Below, one piece after another: positions 50,201 through 60,339 of a stretch of 64,000 bases of DNA (position 1 is its first letter; every line of letters starts with the position of its first letter). The notes beneath the pieces are model-generated. The model saw only the letters and a list, made by a program, of their open reading frames with translations, was not told the DNA's origin and did no database searches. The stretch covers positions 80,858,134 to 80,922,133 of the forward strand of contig NC_064435.1 of assembly GCF_023343835.1 (NCBI RefSeq), in the 5' to 3' direction. The DNA is from Lagopus muta. Taxonomy: Eukaryota; Chordata; Aves; Galliformes; Phasianidae. A program made the translations under genes and the position numbers.

Positions 50201-53200
50201 AGTTCGCATTCAATTTGGCATCCATCAGGTCTCCCAGGTCCTTTTCTGCAGAGCTGCTTTCCAGCCAGTCAGCCCCCAGCATATATTAGTGCACGGAGTT
50301 ATTCCTCCTCTGGTGCAGAACTTAACATCCCCCTTCATTGACCTTTGTGAGGTTCCTGTTAGCTCATCTCTCCATCCCGTTGATGTCCCTCTGTATCATT
50401 AATGGAGATGTTGAACAGGATTGGACTCAGTGATGGCCCTTGGGGTACACTGATAGTTACCAGCCTCCAACTAAAATTCTAAGTATCGGTCACTACCCGC
50501 TGGGTCCAGTTATTCAACTAGTTTTCAAGTCACCGTATGCTCATCTAGCTCACAGTTATCAGCTTCTTTGTGAGGACCACAGGGGAGACATTAATTATGA
50601 AATCTATCACTATGTAAAGATTAAGCTTATACTCATTTAGTTAAAGGTTCTCTGGCCAAGCTGGTATTTCATACTACGGTTGCATTACAGTTCTTCCTTC
50701 TTTCACTGAAGACAAGATTTTGCCCATCTGTAGCAAAGCAGTGGATATTTTCTGCAAGGCTCTGCCCTCTGTAAGAGGATTTCTTCCAACAGATTCATGG
50801 GATCTGTTCGCCCAGGTGACATCACTGTGAGGATGTTTCCTATTCTACAGGCGCTTCCTTTTGTTAAGCTTTTACCTATAACTTGATCGTATGTTCTTTT
50901 CTTACATGTAGGAAATGTGGCCCGAGTCAGAAGAGTTGCTGCAGAGGATGAAATCCCTTCAAATAGATGCTGTAGTGGTAGATACCAGTAATGGCCAAAT
51001 AGGTAAGTGTTCCAAGTCACTTACCTAGCACAGCATTGACTCTGCTACAGATAAAGGTTGCCCATGTACAAAGTGAGTAATGTTACCATTAAGTTGCTAT
51101 GGAGAGACTCAATTATTCAGTACTTCACAGAGAATTTTAATCACTGAAAAAACTAAATTTGCTCCCAAGCTCACTAAATATTTCCAGCATCTACAGTTCA
51201 AACCCATTTTATTTCAGCCTTGCGCTTTCCTCTTCCATGCCAACAGTTTTTTCTATACTAGATTTTTCAGTAGTCAATTTGATAACTGCTTTCCATAGTT
51301 GATATTCCTTCCCACCTTTTTGGTCACACCAACAAACTTAATGCTTGTCCTGTCAACTTCAACTCCACAAACTTTCCTTTTTCCCCACTCCAGCCTTTGT
51401 TACAAACCAGGACGCAAAATTATTAATAAGAAAACAACAACACATTACAGTATTTTGGGATCTTGCTGTCCATAATCTACCAGAAGAGCAGTAATACATG
51501 AGTCTTCTCCCCTTTCTCTCATATTTTAAACCCTGGATGAGTTGCATGTTTTATGGAGCTGTCACATCAGTATGTTACAATGTAGTTATTCTTGTAGTAG
51601 CACAGCTGGAATTGTTTTACCAAAGTATCTTAACAGCAAAGGAAATGAGATCCTATTTCCAACACTGATTTACAAACAATCTAAAATTCAGTAGAAATCA
51701 AATCCCGCTGACTATGCCCACACCATTATAAAGATTGTATTAAACAAGTGACTTGGAACTATAACAGGCAACTGATAAACCCTCACCAAAGCTACGTTAG
51801 CCGTAACAGTTCTTTAGTGGAACTATTGGACTTAGTAAGGCAGGCCTATTGCTGTATTTTTACATTAGTATAGTTACATTTCCCTAGCAAAAAGAATAAC
51901 GTAAGACTAGAGATTACAGATGCTTTTGTGCTTTTAAGGATAAAAAGGTTTTATTGTCAAACTAGGCTGCAGAAAGATACAATCTTGACATCCTGACAAA
52001 GTCAGGTTGGTTGGTTGGTTCAGTTTCCCCAGAATGTTGCAGCATGATCTAAACTATAATTCAGTCTAATTTGGTACTTCCTTTGATAGAGAGAACTAGT
52101 TTCAAAGATGACAGACTGTTCTATCTGTAAGTGTTACTTGTAAAAAGGTATTTGAGACAATGAAGAATAAACCAGACAAAATAGAAAGGATTAATCCTGA
52201 AATATCCAGACAGGATTTCTGCATAATTTTTTGCAGATATTACTTTGTCATTAAAGTCACAGAATTTTACTGAATTTTAATGACAAAGTGTTGAATTAAA
52301 TAACACCAATCATAGTGAGTTCTATTTTCCATCTTGTCATACTCTGCTCTTATTAAATGATTGAATGCAGTTAATGCAGTCAAGACTCAGTAGTAAATCA
52401 GACCCTACACATGCTGCTGGGAACCTGTTGTTTCAGTGACTAGGAACGTGGTGTTGATATCAGCAGAATAACAGCAAGCTCAGACACCACTTTCCTAGAC
52501 ATAGTTCTGTGATACTTCCCAGAAAGGGAAGTATTATATAAAACAGCTTATGCTGGAAGTGATGCTACACTTTTATAAGTTACCATAATATTAAAAATAA
52601 ATGAACAGAATCTAATGCCACCACTAGCTATGTTGTTGCAATAGAATATATTTCAAATACTTCATTTTTTTCTCTTTCAGATCAACCTAATTCTCTACAC
52701 AGCTCTCAGGGTCAGATTAACGAAGCCTTGTTTGCTGCCTGCCCTGAGAACCAGCCTGTTGAGAGCTGTGAGACTTCGTTTACATCCTCTGACAATCTAG
52801 AAAGAAAACTGGAACGCGAATACGACTACCATGCATTTGGCAGCCGGATGGATAAATCAGTAGTTCCACCATACACCCCTGAAATGAGAGAGAGAGAAAG
52901 GAGACAAAAAGTTGCCAACGATCCATTTGCAAAGCTGCCTTCTGTTTCTCAGCAGAGTGAACATTATCACAAAGCTGAAAATATGGGGTCAAACACTAAC
53001 CCTTGGTTTTTGCCAAAACGAGCTGCAATGCCAACATGGGGAAATTTCAATAATTTTTATGGGCCGAATGTTAACAGCCTCCTAACAGGAAACACGGAAG
53101 ATCTCTATGATCCCTGCTCAACCAGTGCCTTTAGCCTAAGCAAAACTCCTGTGCCGGAATCTCGCCCAAACCTGGGGGCACAAAGCAGCATAAACCAGCA

Positions 53201-56200
53201 ACAAAAGAACGCAGACATGGATACAGGTGAGATTCCTCCTCCTCCCAACTCTTGTGTTTCTGAGAATGCTTTTTCCTCTAAAAACAAAGCAGCCTTAATA
53301 ATAGCAGACAATGGATATACCGCAGCAGTTAACAAAACTAAGAGCTGTTAGTAACCACGCCTGGAAAGCTAAGGAGTATTTTTGACTCACAGAATGTAAC
53401 ATTCACACCACAGGTTGTGCGTGCAAAAATGGAACTTCTCTCATGATGTGTAGCATTTCAGAAAATAGGTATTTAAGCTTGATTTGCAGCAAGTTAAGAA
53501 ATTCATGAGTTCAGGGAGCTAACAAGGAGCTAAAGCTCTTAACTGGTTTCTCCAGAGATCAGTGCTAACAGAGAGGTTCTCTTACTGTTTGTAGTGAACT
53601 GTGGGATAGAAAGGTATGGAGAAAACAAAGAGAACAGTGAGTGTCAGTAGCAAGCAGAAATAAGCTGTCAGTAACCAGCAGCAGTTAAGATACAACTTCC
53701 AGGAACTAAAGGAAGTATTGTACACAACAGTCTTCTCCTACTAGCTACATAAGATTTTTAGTGTGGCATTCTATTTTAGATCTTCTCAGAAAAAAAATAA
53801 TAATAATAAATTGAGGACACACAGCTGCTTACAGGCAGAATGCCACAAAGTTGTTATTCTGCTCAATTATTTATGCAGAAGCTGGAACTGTTTGAGTTTA
53901 TGGACTGAAATGAGTCTAAGAGCTGTCATGTCAGAAGGCAGGAATTAGAACTGTCAGTATCACTATTATAAAGAGACCAAAAAAGTAAAAGCAGTTATAG
54001 TAGGGGGGCAACATACAATGTCATGGCAGGTATCAGACAGCTGCAGAAGACCTGAACTGCAGTTCTTCCATTGTTTTATTTGGAGACTGTAACCCAGTAT
54101 CTCACTGCCCCATCACAAGCTGTTAGAGCTCATCTGAGCACATCCAGATCCATTACTGTGCCCAACAGGAAGTTCCATCTCTGCAGGACATTGCTGCTAC
54201 CAACAGAAGATGCAGTGGCATCCCACGCTTTTGCTACAGCTAACACACTAACAAACCACGACCAGTCTCAGCAGTAAATAGTAGCAGTGTGCTTGGCAGC
54301 TTTCTTGGTCTGGAATTTTCAAATTTGAATATGTGATGGGTGGCAGTAATATCTGTGACTACACTGTGATCCTGCACTGCTGTCTGCTAGCCAGGTGTTC
54401 AACACCCACATGGAATCCTGCTCTCCTCACTGGGATCCAAGGATCATGAAGGCTATTTGTTCCCAAGCAAAACCACGATAAGGGTAACTGCTCTAGAGTT
54501 ATTCAAGGAGATAAAGTCCTGTTAATTAAAAGCTTCTTGTCTTTTCGTATTTAAGTACAAATAACTGCAGTACTTATAGATTTTTCTTTTTTAAATTTGC
54601 ATAATACTTGTAGCATTTCCCCTCTGTTTAGGTATCAAGGTTTCTGCCTCTTTCACAAGGGGAACTTTCACATATTATCCTCCTGCACCTCCAATAACCA
54701 GAGGTAAATGTAGCTGTAGCCTTTATCTGTCTTGGTAGCCAACAATATATGCATTGCATCACAATCAGTGAGGAAAAAAGCTTCAGCATCTTGAAATAAT
54801 TCACGTGATTGCTTTATATCCTTAAATGTAGCAGAAGTTAGCAATGTTACCATGTAATATTCCTGTCTCTACAATTCCATATCTGCACATTTATATTTGC
54901 TTGATCAAGGACATCGTCATCTTTAATGTAAAACATAAGGATTGTGCTGATCAGCCTTCCTTGGAGCACAGGTCTCCAGAGTTCAGCTGCCTTAAACCTG
55001 TCCTGTCCTTTGTCTAGGGCATTTTGTTGTGGGATACAGTAACACTGGCTTTCAGTAAAGCACAGCTGTGTCACAATACATGAAAATGTGTTCATGATTG
55101 CCAGTACTTTGCAGAGGAGCTTGACTAGATGACTTTTAAGGGTCCCTTCCAACTCAAACAATTCCACAATTTCTATGTTAAATACAATACAAGAATTTAA
55201 TCACTCCCTTGATTATCAAAATCTTCATCCTTACCCTTCATGCAGTACTTGAATTTTTGATTTATATACAGATGTTTATAAAACTGTATTAATTTCCTTA
55301 TGCAGAAGATTCAGTCATGTACAACATAACTAACAGCTCCGGAATTCAAATTGGATCCCACAATCACATGAAGATTGAAGAGCAGAATCAACACATCAGC
55401 ACTTCTCCTGTTGCTACAGAAGCATCTTTCTTATACTATGAATCAACGGGTATATTTGGTAAGATGTACCTCCCTAGCTTTGGTGTGTGATCCTCACGCA
55501 GTTATCTCTGAGAATCATTAGGTTTGGACAATGTGAGAACAATACAACTTAGTCTGTGACTCCTTTTTTGCACAGTACTTGAAATATTTACAGGTCTGTG
55601 CCAATACTGTTCTGGAATACTGTGTACCTTATTTGTCTTGTCAATATTGGATTAAGCTACCCTTTTATTCCTAAGTAAACAAAGTAAAGAGTCCCAGAAT
55701 GTAAAAGACATCACATATAGACATCAGTCAGCTATACAAGGACTTTAGGAAAGAGCTCTGAATTTCACAGGTGTTTAAATAATAAACTAAGGTAGATTCA
55801 GAAAAAAAAGCAAGTCCACCAACTGCTTGTGAACACGTGTGTTCCCACATGGAGTTTCTTTTGTGGTAATTAGCTAGTATTGCCTCCACTTTTGATCCTG
55901 TCACCGAAGTTCTACCTCAAGATATTGTAAATACTTTGGAAAGGACGACTGAAGTAGCGTGGGGAGCAGAAGGAATGTTAAATAATGCTATTTTCTTATA
56001 CTTTTTTTTTTCTTCTTCAGACAATAATACTGTCCTGACTGAGAAACAGCTGAATCTAGTGAGAGAAAAGTTAGCTAAGCAGTGGAAGCACTGTGCCCGT
56101 AAACTAGGCTTCAGCAACTCTGAAATTGATGAAATTGATCACGACTATGAACGGGATGGACTAAAAGAAAAAGTTTACCAAATGCTGCGCAAGTGGGAAA

Positions 56201-56307
56201 TGAGGGAAGGCTCCAAAGGTGCTACAGTTGGAAAAATTGCCAGAGCCCTCTTTGGCTGCCAAAGACTGGATCTCCTTACTTGCTTGATGCAAATGAATGA
56301 GGAATAA
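41105..56307 (+). CDS. RIPK1: RIPK1, receptor-interacting serine/threonine kinase 1; ten coding exons
   Basis: Exons: 41105-41256, 42430-42583, 43058-43195, 45477-45705, 46553-46702, 47795-47871, 50912-51002, 52681-53226, 55306-55458 and 56021-56307. The total is 1977 bases, 658 residues; the human protein has 671. RIPK1 acts in the cytosol downstream of TNF receptor 1 and TLR3/TRIF, switching between NF-kB survival signalling, apoptosis and necroptosis. Visible features are the Gly loop (DAGGYGKIS), catalytic Lys41, HKDLKPEN with Asp133, and DLG at 151-153 (DLG rather than DFG is normal for RIPK1). Ser156 and Ser161 match human autophosphorylation sites S161 and S166. The caspase-8 site is LQID319-A, the RHIM core IQIG is at 526-529, and a death domain covers about 565-655. 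All junctions keep phase. The start aligns with human Met5. The human ubiquitin-acceptor K377 has no exactly aligned Lys; the nearest is K389. Confidence 0.97.
41257..42429. other. RIPK1 intron after coding exon 1, nothing recognised
   Basis: Unique intronic sequence. A frame at 42251-42634 runs from intron into the exon and is not a gene of its own. Confidence 0.6.
42430..42583 (+). CDS. RIPK1: RIPK1 coding exon 2
   Basis: Acceptor 'tttttgcag', donor AAA|GTGAGC. Encodes the alphaC helix region ([11 protein letters not shown]), [11 protein letters not shown] and the hinge [13 protein letters not shown]. Confidence 0.96.
43058..43195 (+). CDS. RIPK1: RIPK1 coding exon 3
   Basis: Acceptor 'catttcag', donor AAG|GTGTGT. 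Encodes [18 protein letters not shown] and the catalytic loop [12 protein letters not shown] with Asp133. Confidence 0.96.
43196..45476. other. RIPK1 intron after coding exon 3
   Basis: Unique sequence with a G12 run at 45303-45314. No repeat family or extra exon recognised. Confidence 0.6.
45477..45705 (+). CDS. RIPK1: RIPK1 coding exon 4
   Basis: Acceptor 'tttttaatag', donor GTAAGT. Encodes IADLGVASF (activation-loop start), the APE-type motif MAPEHL, and [20 protein letters not shown]. Confidence 0.96.
45706..46552. other. RIPK1 intron after coding exon 4, nothing recognised
   Basis: Unique intronic sequence. Confidence 0.6.
46553..46702 (+). CDS. RIPK1: RIPK1 coding exon 5
   Basis: Acceptor 'aatttttcag', donor GTAAGG. 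Encodes the end of the kinase C-lobe: [23 protein letters not shown] and DRPTF. Confidence 0.96.
46703..47794. other. RIPK1 intron after coding exon 5, nothing recognised
   Basis: Unique intronic sequence ending in a T20-type polypyrimidine tract before the acceptor. Confidence 0.6.
47795..47871 (+). CDS. RIPK1: RIPK1 coding exon 6
   Basis: Acceptor after a long T run, donor GAA|GTGAGT. 77 bases encoding the end of the kinase region ([20 protein letters not shown]). Confidence 0.94.
47960..48850 (+). mobile_element. old CR1 fragment in RIPK1 intron, sense
   Basis: Near 48042-48095 the frame reads [17 protein letters not shown], a mutated form of the CR1 VIYLDFSKAFDTVSHNI motif. Later segments include 'gggcttactcagcctgaa' near 48488 and 'caagctgcccacgg' near 48679. 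It is a long but heavily mutated copy; the borders are approximate. Confidence 0.8.
49598..50640 (-). mobile_element. CR1 fragment in RIPK1 intron, antisense
   Basis: Starts with the antisense tail (atcacagaatggttgaga) and CR1 3' UTR-like text. It then reads through the reverse-transcriptase C-terminus in antisense ('tgaacacagcacttcaggtg'; minus frame 50067-50282) into internal CR1 sequence near 50400-50560. An A-rich stretch at 49755-49805 interrupts it. Confidence 0.85.
50912..51002 (+). CDS. RIPK1: RIPK1 coding exon 7
   Basis: Acceptor 'ttacatgtag', donor GTAAGT. Encodes [16 protein letters not shown]. It carries the caspase-8 cleavage site after Asp319 and Ser315, equivalent to the human MK2 target S320. 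Confidence 0.94.
51003..52680. other. RIPK1 intron after coding exon 7, nothing recognised
   Basis: Unique intronic sequence with a short (GGTT)n at 52005-52020. No repeat family recognised. Confidence 0.6.
52681..53226 (+). CDS. RIPK1: RIPK1 coding exon 8 (intermediate domain)
   Basis: 546 bases from acceptor 'tctctttcag' to donor CAG|GTGAGA. Encodes the disordered intermediate domain, including [16 protein letters not shown] and NDPFAKLP. The frame stays open past the donor to 53351, but exon 9 joins here in phase exactly where the human protein continues (human ...TDESIKY, here TEDSVMY). Confidence 0.92.
53227..55089. other. RIPK1 intron after coding exon 8, main part
   Basis: Includes the in-frame open extension to 53351 (possible intron-retained C-terminus) and an (AAT)n run near 53793-53808. 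Nothing else recognised. Confidence 0.55.
55090..55180 (+). mobile_element. short CR1 3' end in RIPK1 intron
   Basis: 'aggagcttgactagatga', then 'agggtcccttccaactcaaa' and 'caattccacaatttctatg' match the CR1 3' end in sense orientation. Confidence 0.8.
55306..55458 (+). CDS. RIPK1: RIPK1 coding exon 9 (RHIM)
   Basis: Acceptor 'ccttatgcag', donor GTAAGA. Encodes [19 protein letters not shown] with the RHIM core IQIG used for amyloid-type RHIM-RHIM assembly, then a divergent linker to the death domain. Confidence 0.95.
55459..56020. other. RIPK1 intron after coding exon 9, nothing recognised
   Basis: Unique intronic sequence ending in a strong pyrimidine tract. Confidence 0.6.
56021..56307 (+). 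CDS. RIPK1: RIPK1 coding exon 10 (death domain, stop)
   Basis: Acceptor 'tcttcttcag', stop TAA at 56305-56307. Encodes the death domain: [40 protein letters not shown] and [10 protein letters not shown]. It is strongly conserved with mammals. Confidence 0.97.
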
Positions 56308-56881
56308 ATTGACTGAAGCTGGAGAGGGAGGCACACAGGATGTTTTTACCTGAAGACTTCCAATAACAAATAATTCTGAACAGACTTTCTGGAGCTTTTT
56401 GCACACTTTTCCTCTTTGGAATGGATTTTTCTGCCAAGCAGTTTTCAATGAATACCTCCAGCAACTCTAAAAGTTTGTGTCAAGATAATGAGGTCTTCCA
56501 GATGTTAAAATGTGGTATTTTCCTTCTGGGAGGGAAGATTAAAAACAAAAAAATTTCCAAACATTAGACAGAGGCATTAATACTACTGATTTGAGGAAAT
56601 TAAATTATACAGAATCCCTAGTCTATCTTTAAGTATGATGAACTCTTCTTTGGTTCTGAACAGAAAGTATGTCATTTCAGCAATGCTAATGGATCAACAC
56701 AAACATGAAAGACTGTCTCACTGTTTGAAAGACGTGGACAGAAAGCAAAATCAACCCTTAGATCTTGCCAATACTTACAAGGCTACTACTATCCCAGACT
56801 GCTTTAAGTTAATGTGCTATTATTTTTATATCTTTTTATAATGTTCATTATATATCTAGAACTCTGCTGAATAGAAGTGTG

Positions 56882-56887
56882 AATAAA
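56882..56887 (+). terminator. RIPK1: RIPK1 polyadenylation signal AATAAA
   Basis: AATAAA 575 bases after the stop codon, followed by a T-run and a GT-rich stretch (gaaaaagtgtgtaattgg), which fits cleavage near 56900-56910. Confidence 0.8.
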
Positions 56888-56910
56888 AGCAGAAATGATT
56901 TTTTTTTTTG

Positions 56911-59534
56911 GTTGAAAAAGTGTGTAATTGGTAAAATAGTCTTCTTTCATGGGTTAACATTGCATTAGATTTTGTGCTGCTTGGTAGAGAAGATTTTATG
57001 GGAGTAATCTCTGCTCTGCTTTATTACATGGGAAAAACAATCATTATGCAATTTGGATAAAGACCTGGGAAACACAAGAGCTTTGGGAAGGGGAAAGTGC
57101 TTCTTTATTAGAGGATAGAAGACCCATTCTGCTCACTGTGTGACTACGAGTATTACTAGTTACTAAAACTCCTAGGCTGCATTTGTACTAGTTAATTAAA
57201 ATGCACTTGGGAACATTCCATGATGCTGAGGCCAGCTGGCAAAGAGTAGCTTGCTGACAGCATAACAAATTCATTTAAGCTTGAAATATTAAAGCAAGGG
57301 TTGTCTCACCAAGTTGTAAGTCGTACTGGGGAACGTTGGAAGAGCTCTGTAGCGTAGATTTTAGTGTCCTACTGCCTGGGAATGTTCCTCATCATTCTTT
57401 AATTTACATGTATTGACACAATCATAGATCTTTCATACTGAGAAAGCAGAATTACTGAGCTGCAAGTTCTTATGCACTAAAATAATCACGCCACACTCTT
57501 CCTATGAAGAATGATACCTCTGCTTTGTTTATTACAAACCAAACAGATTTTTTGGACCAGGTCTCTTTGCTGTAGAAGAAGCAGTAAGCGTTGATTAGCT
57601 TCTAATTGATGCCAGAAAGTTAGCAATTCAATAGAAGCATAGGATTCAGCAGCCACTATTTTAGTAAAATTAAACTGGAGTCACAGCAAATCCCAACATA
57701 TTTCTCAGCTTTAGAAGCATTTAGCATAAGTTATAGTGAAAGCGGGTCCCCAAAATGAGGACTTCAGCAGAAATTATAACACAGACTGACATCCACCCAG
57801 ATCCTGGAGGACTTGCACAACTTCTGTTCACATATGCTTAAACCCATTCTTCTTTTTCTGCTATTAGTCCACAGAGTGTTAATACCACCACCTACTGTGT
57901 TACTTCACGAAACAGATTTCAGAACAGATCTAAAAACACCCATGTACTCAAAGCATTGATTTCACTGCAGTGCATCCATTCCATATCCCATTTGATTCAA
58001 GTCTCACACACCTGTAGTCTTTATTCATACAGTATTCTATTTTTCCCTTATAAGAACCTTGTCTTATTTGATGCACAGAATAAATGGTGAGCACATTCAG
58101 TTTTTTTCTTTATTAATGAAAGCAAGCCAAGACCTTACGTTCTGAAGTAACAATGACAACAAAAGACGTAGAAACACCTCAGTACAACAGGCACAGAGTA
58201 GTCAAAGACCTTTGAACTGGGATGTCGGAAATAGAAGTTCACTTAAGCTTTGATACTGGCAAGTCCAATTCTACACTAGTGCTCAGCATTCAGGTCACAT
58301 TGTGGATGGTACAGAAAAGGAGGATAGCTACAGAAAATCTTTCAGCACACCATCGACAGAACTCAATGACAGAGTCCTGGGCAAAGCCCAAGGTGTTATA
58401 AGCTCTTAGGTATTGTGAAAAAACACAAAATAGCACCCAATGGCTGGAAGCCGCAGCCAGGCATGCTGAAATGCAAGTCAATACATATTTAATAAACTGG
58501 ACAATTAACTGCTAGAATAGACTAACTATGGAATTTGTGAATCTTCATGATGCCTTTAAACTAGTACCGGACATCTTTCTTTAGACACAGATAGTAAAAA
58601 ATAATGCTAGAGGTCTCAAAGCAAGGTTAAATGGGTGAAATGTAAGAAGGACTTCCAAGGCCCAAGGAAGCGAGTCAGCACCATCCTCAGACTGAAATGC
58701 AAGGAATTTTTGAGCTATGGCAGAAGGACCAATTTAGGATTATGTTCCTTGCAATAATTTGTATTTCCTTTCTCTTTCATTCTAGGCAGCCTGTCCAGAA
58801 GCCTTTTTAGCAGAGAGTAAGAACTGTTTAATAGCACAGGGTTCATTGAAGTGCAGCCTCAGTCCTGTAGCTACAGTGATTGTTACAAAGAAGCCAATGT
58901 ACCGAAATTCTAAAATGCCTCGAGGATTACAATCAGTGTATTCACAGCAATTTAGTCAGTTACTATATGTTCATTACCAGCACACAAACAGCTAAGCATC
59001 TCCAGCAATCTTTACTGCTTCTAAAATATCTGCTAAATAATACCAATTAATAGTACAGAATGAAAAACTCAGAGAAGACACTGTTGTTTGATATGTGGAC
59101 TTAAAGTGGGCTGACAACACTTGGCTCCCTCTTCCTGCAGCCACTGCCAACCAGAGGCAATACTCGTGAACTTGGCCCCTGATCAAGTGGCTTTAAATCA
59201 GCTCTGCTTTTATCTGCATTAATTTTTTATCATCATACTACATCAAAGACCTTAATTCAGCCTTGAAGGCATGTGAAAAATAGAGTAAGAATCTTCAAGT
59301 TTCTGAAATATGCCCAGCCTTGTATATGGCTAGAGGGATCTACAAACAAAGTAGGAAAGATCATCCAGTACAAGCAGAGCCAACTACCAACTCTCTAGCA
59401 CTACAGAGGGCTTTCTTCCTTAGCTCTAGTACCATCTAGTCATATGTTCTGCTCACAAAGAAGCAAAATTGCTTCTGACAGGTTCTTGGCAATACCAGAG
59501 TATTGGCAGGTAGGCCAGTAGTCACGTACAGAAA
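56911..59534. other. intergenic downstream of RIPK1, nothing recognised
   Basis: No exon or repeat family recognised. In mammals BPHL follows RIPK1; I found no alpha/beta-hydrolase exon here, so it would lie beyond the window if the order is kept. Confidence 0.55.
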
Positions 59535-59740
59535 GAACTGAACTCACCCACCTGCTGAAAAAGATCTCTGGCTACACAGCACTATAGGAAGCAGCCTAGG
59601 TCCAGGAGATGCTCTCCCATCAGTGTCTGGCCTTTATATGAGTCCAGGGTGGCTCCACCTTCATTCCACCCCTCTGGTCACGTGGCCAACAACCCTCCAT
59701 CAGCAGGTGCTCAATCAACCACCAGTTCAAGCCCTGCCCT
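59535..59740 (-). promoter_or_regulatory. minus-strand TATA promoter-like element with short exon and donor, copy 2
   Basis: On the minus strand it carries, in order, a CACGTG (about 59680), GGTGGAGCCA (59647-59656), TATATAAAGG (TATAAA at 59633-59638), about 60 bases of possible first exon, and a donor-like GGTGGGTGAG (59543-59550). The order and sequence parallel the element at 26700-26945. The product is unknown. Confidence 0.45.
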
Positions 59741-60140
59741 ACCGGTTCCTCTGCCAAGCAGCTCAGCTTGGCCCAGCCCCAGCTGTGCACCCATTGCTCA
59801 GCAACAATCAAACCAGCCGTGTGCAGTCAGCACTGTTATGGAAAACTGGGAGGGTGCAGTGCAGTGCTGACTCTTCCTCTTGCACTCACCACAGACACTC
59901 AGCCACATCCAAGCCCACATGTATTATGTGCCATGTGCTTGTGCCACCTGGTGAGAAAAACGCAGTGATCACTGATATTCATGTTTCAACATAGCTGCAA
60001 AATCTTTGAGGAAAAAAATAAACTGACTCTTTTATAAAAGTTAGATACACAGCAGCAATTCTGACTGCAAAAAAACAGCCATTTACTCATGGTGAGTTTA
60101 TTAAGCTATGTATGGAAAGCAAGACAGATATAACGTATCC

Positions 60141-60146
<6 letters not shown>
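59741..60146. other. intergenic, nothing recognised
   Basis: Moderately GC-rich first half (59741-59950), probably the upstream part of the minus-strand promoter-like element, then AT-rich sequence. Confidence 0.45.

Positions 60147-60176
<30 letters not shown>
60147..60176 (+). repeat. A30 homopolymer
   Basis: Thirty consecutive A residues. It could be a retroposed tail, but no recognisable retrogene lies directly upstream and no flanking target duplication was found. Confidence 0.9.
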
Positions 60177-60178
<2 letters not shown>

Positions 60179-60339
60179 TATTTCTGTGATCAGTTTGTCT
60201 CATCTGCCTGTAGCCAGGTGAACTGAAGAAAGTGGAGCATCTATCAGATGAAATTTGGAGAATGAAGCTGCTAATTTCACATGTTATGCTTTGGTGATAA
60301 AGTACAGATGCTACAGATACGGCCCCACTTGCCATTTTC

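Noticed and set aside
49715-50341. 208-codon + strand frame
   Set aside because: It is the antisense of a CR1 reverse-transcriptase region plus an A-rich stretch.
14346-59685. CACGTG E-boxes in all promoter-like regions as a co-regulated set
   Set aside because: A 6-base motif in a few islands is expected by chance; flanking bases are not shared.
60000-60176. Processed retrogene ending in the A30 run
   Set aside because: No coding similarity upstream and no flanking target-site duplication was found.
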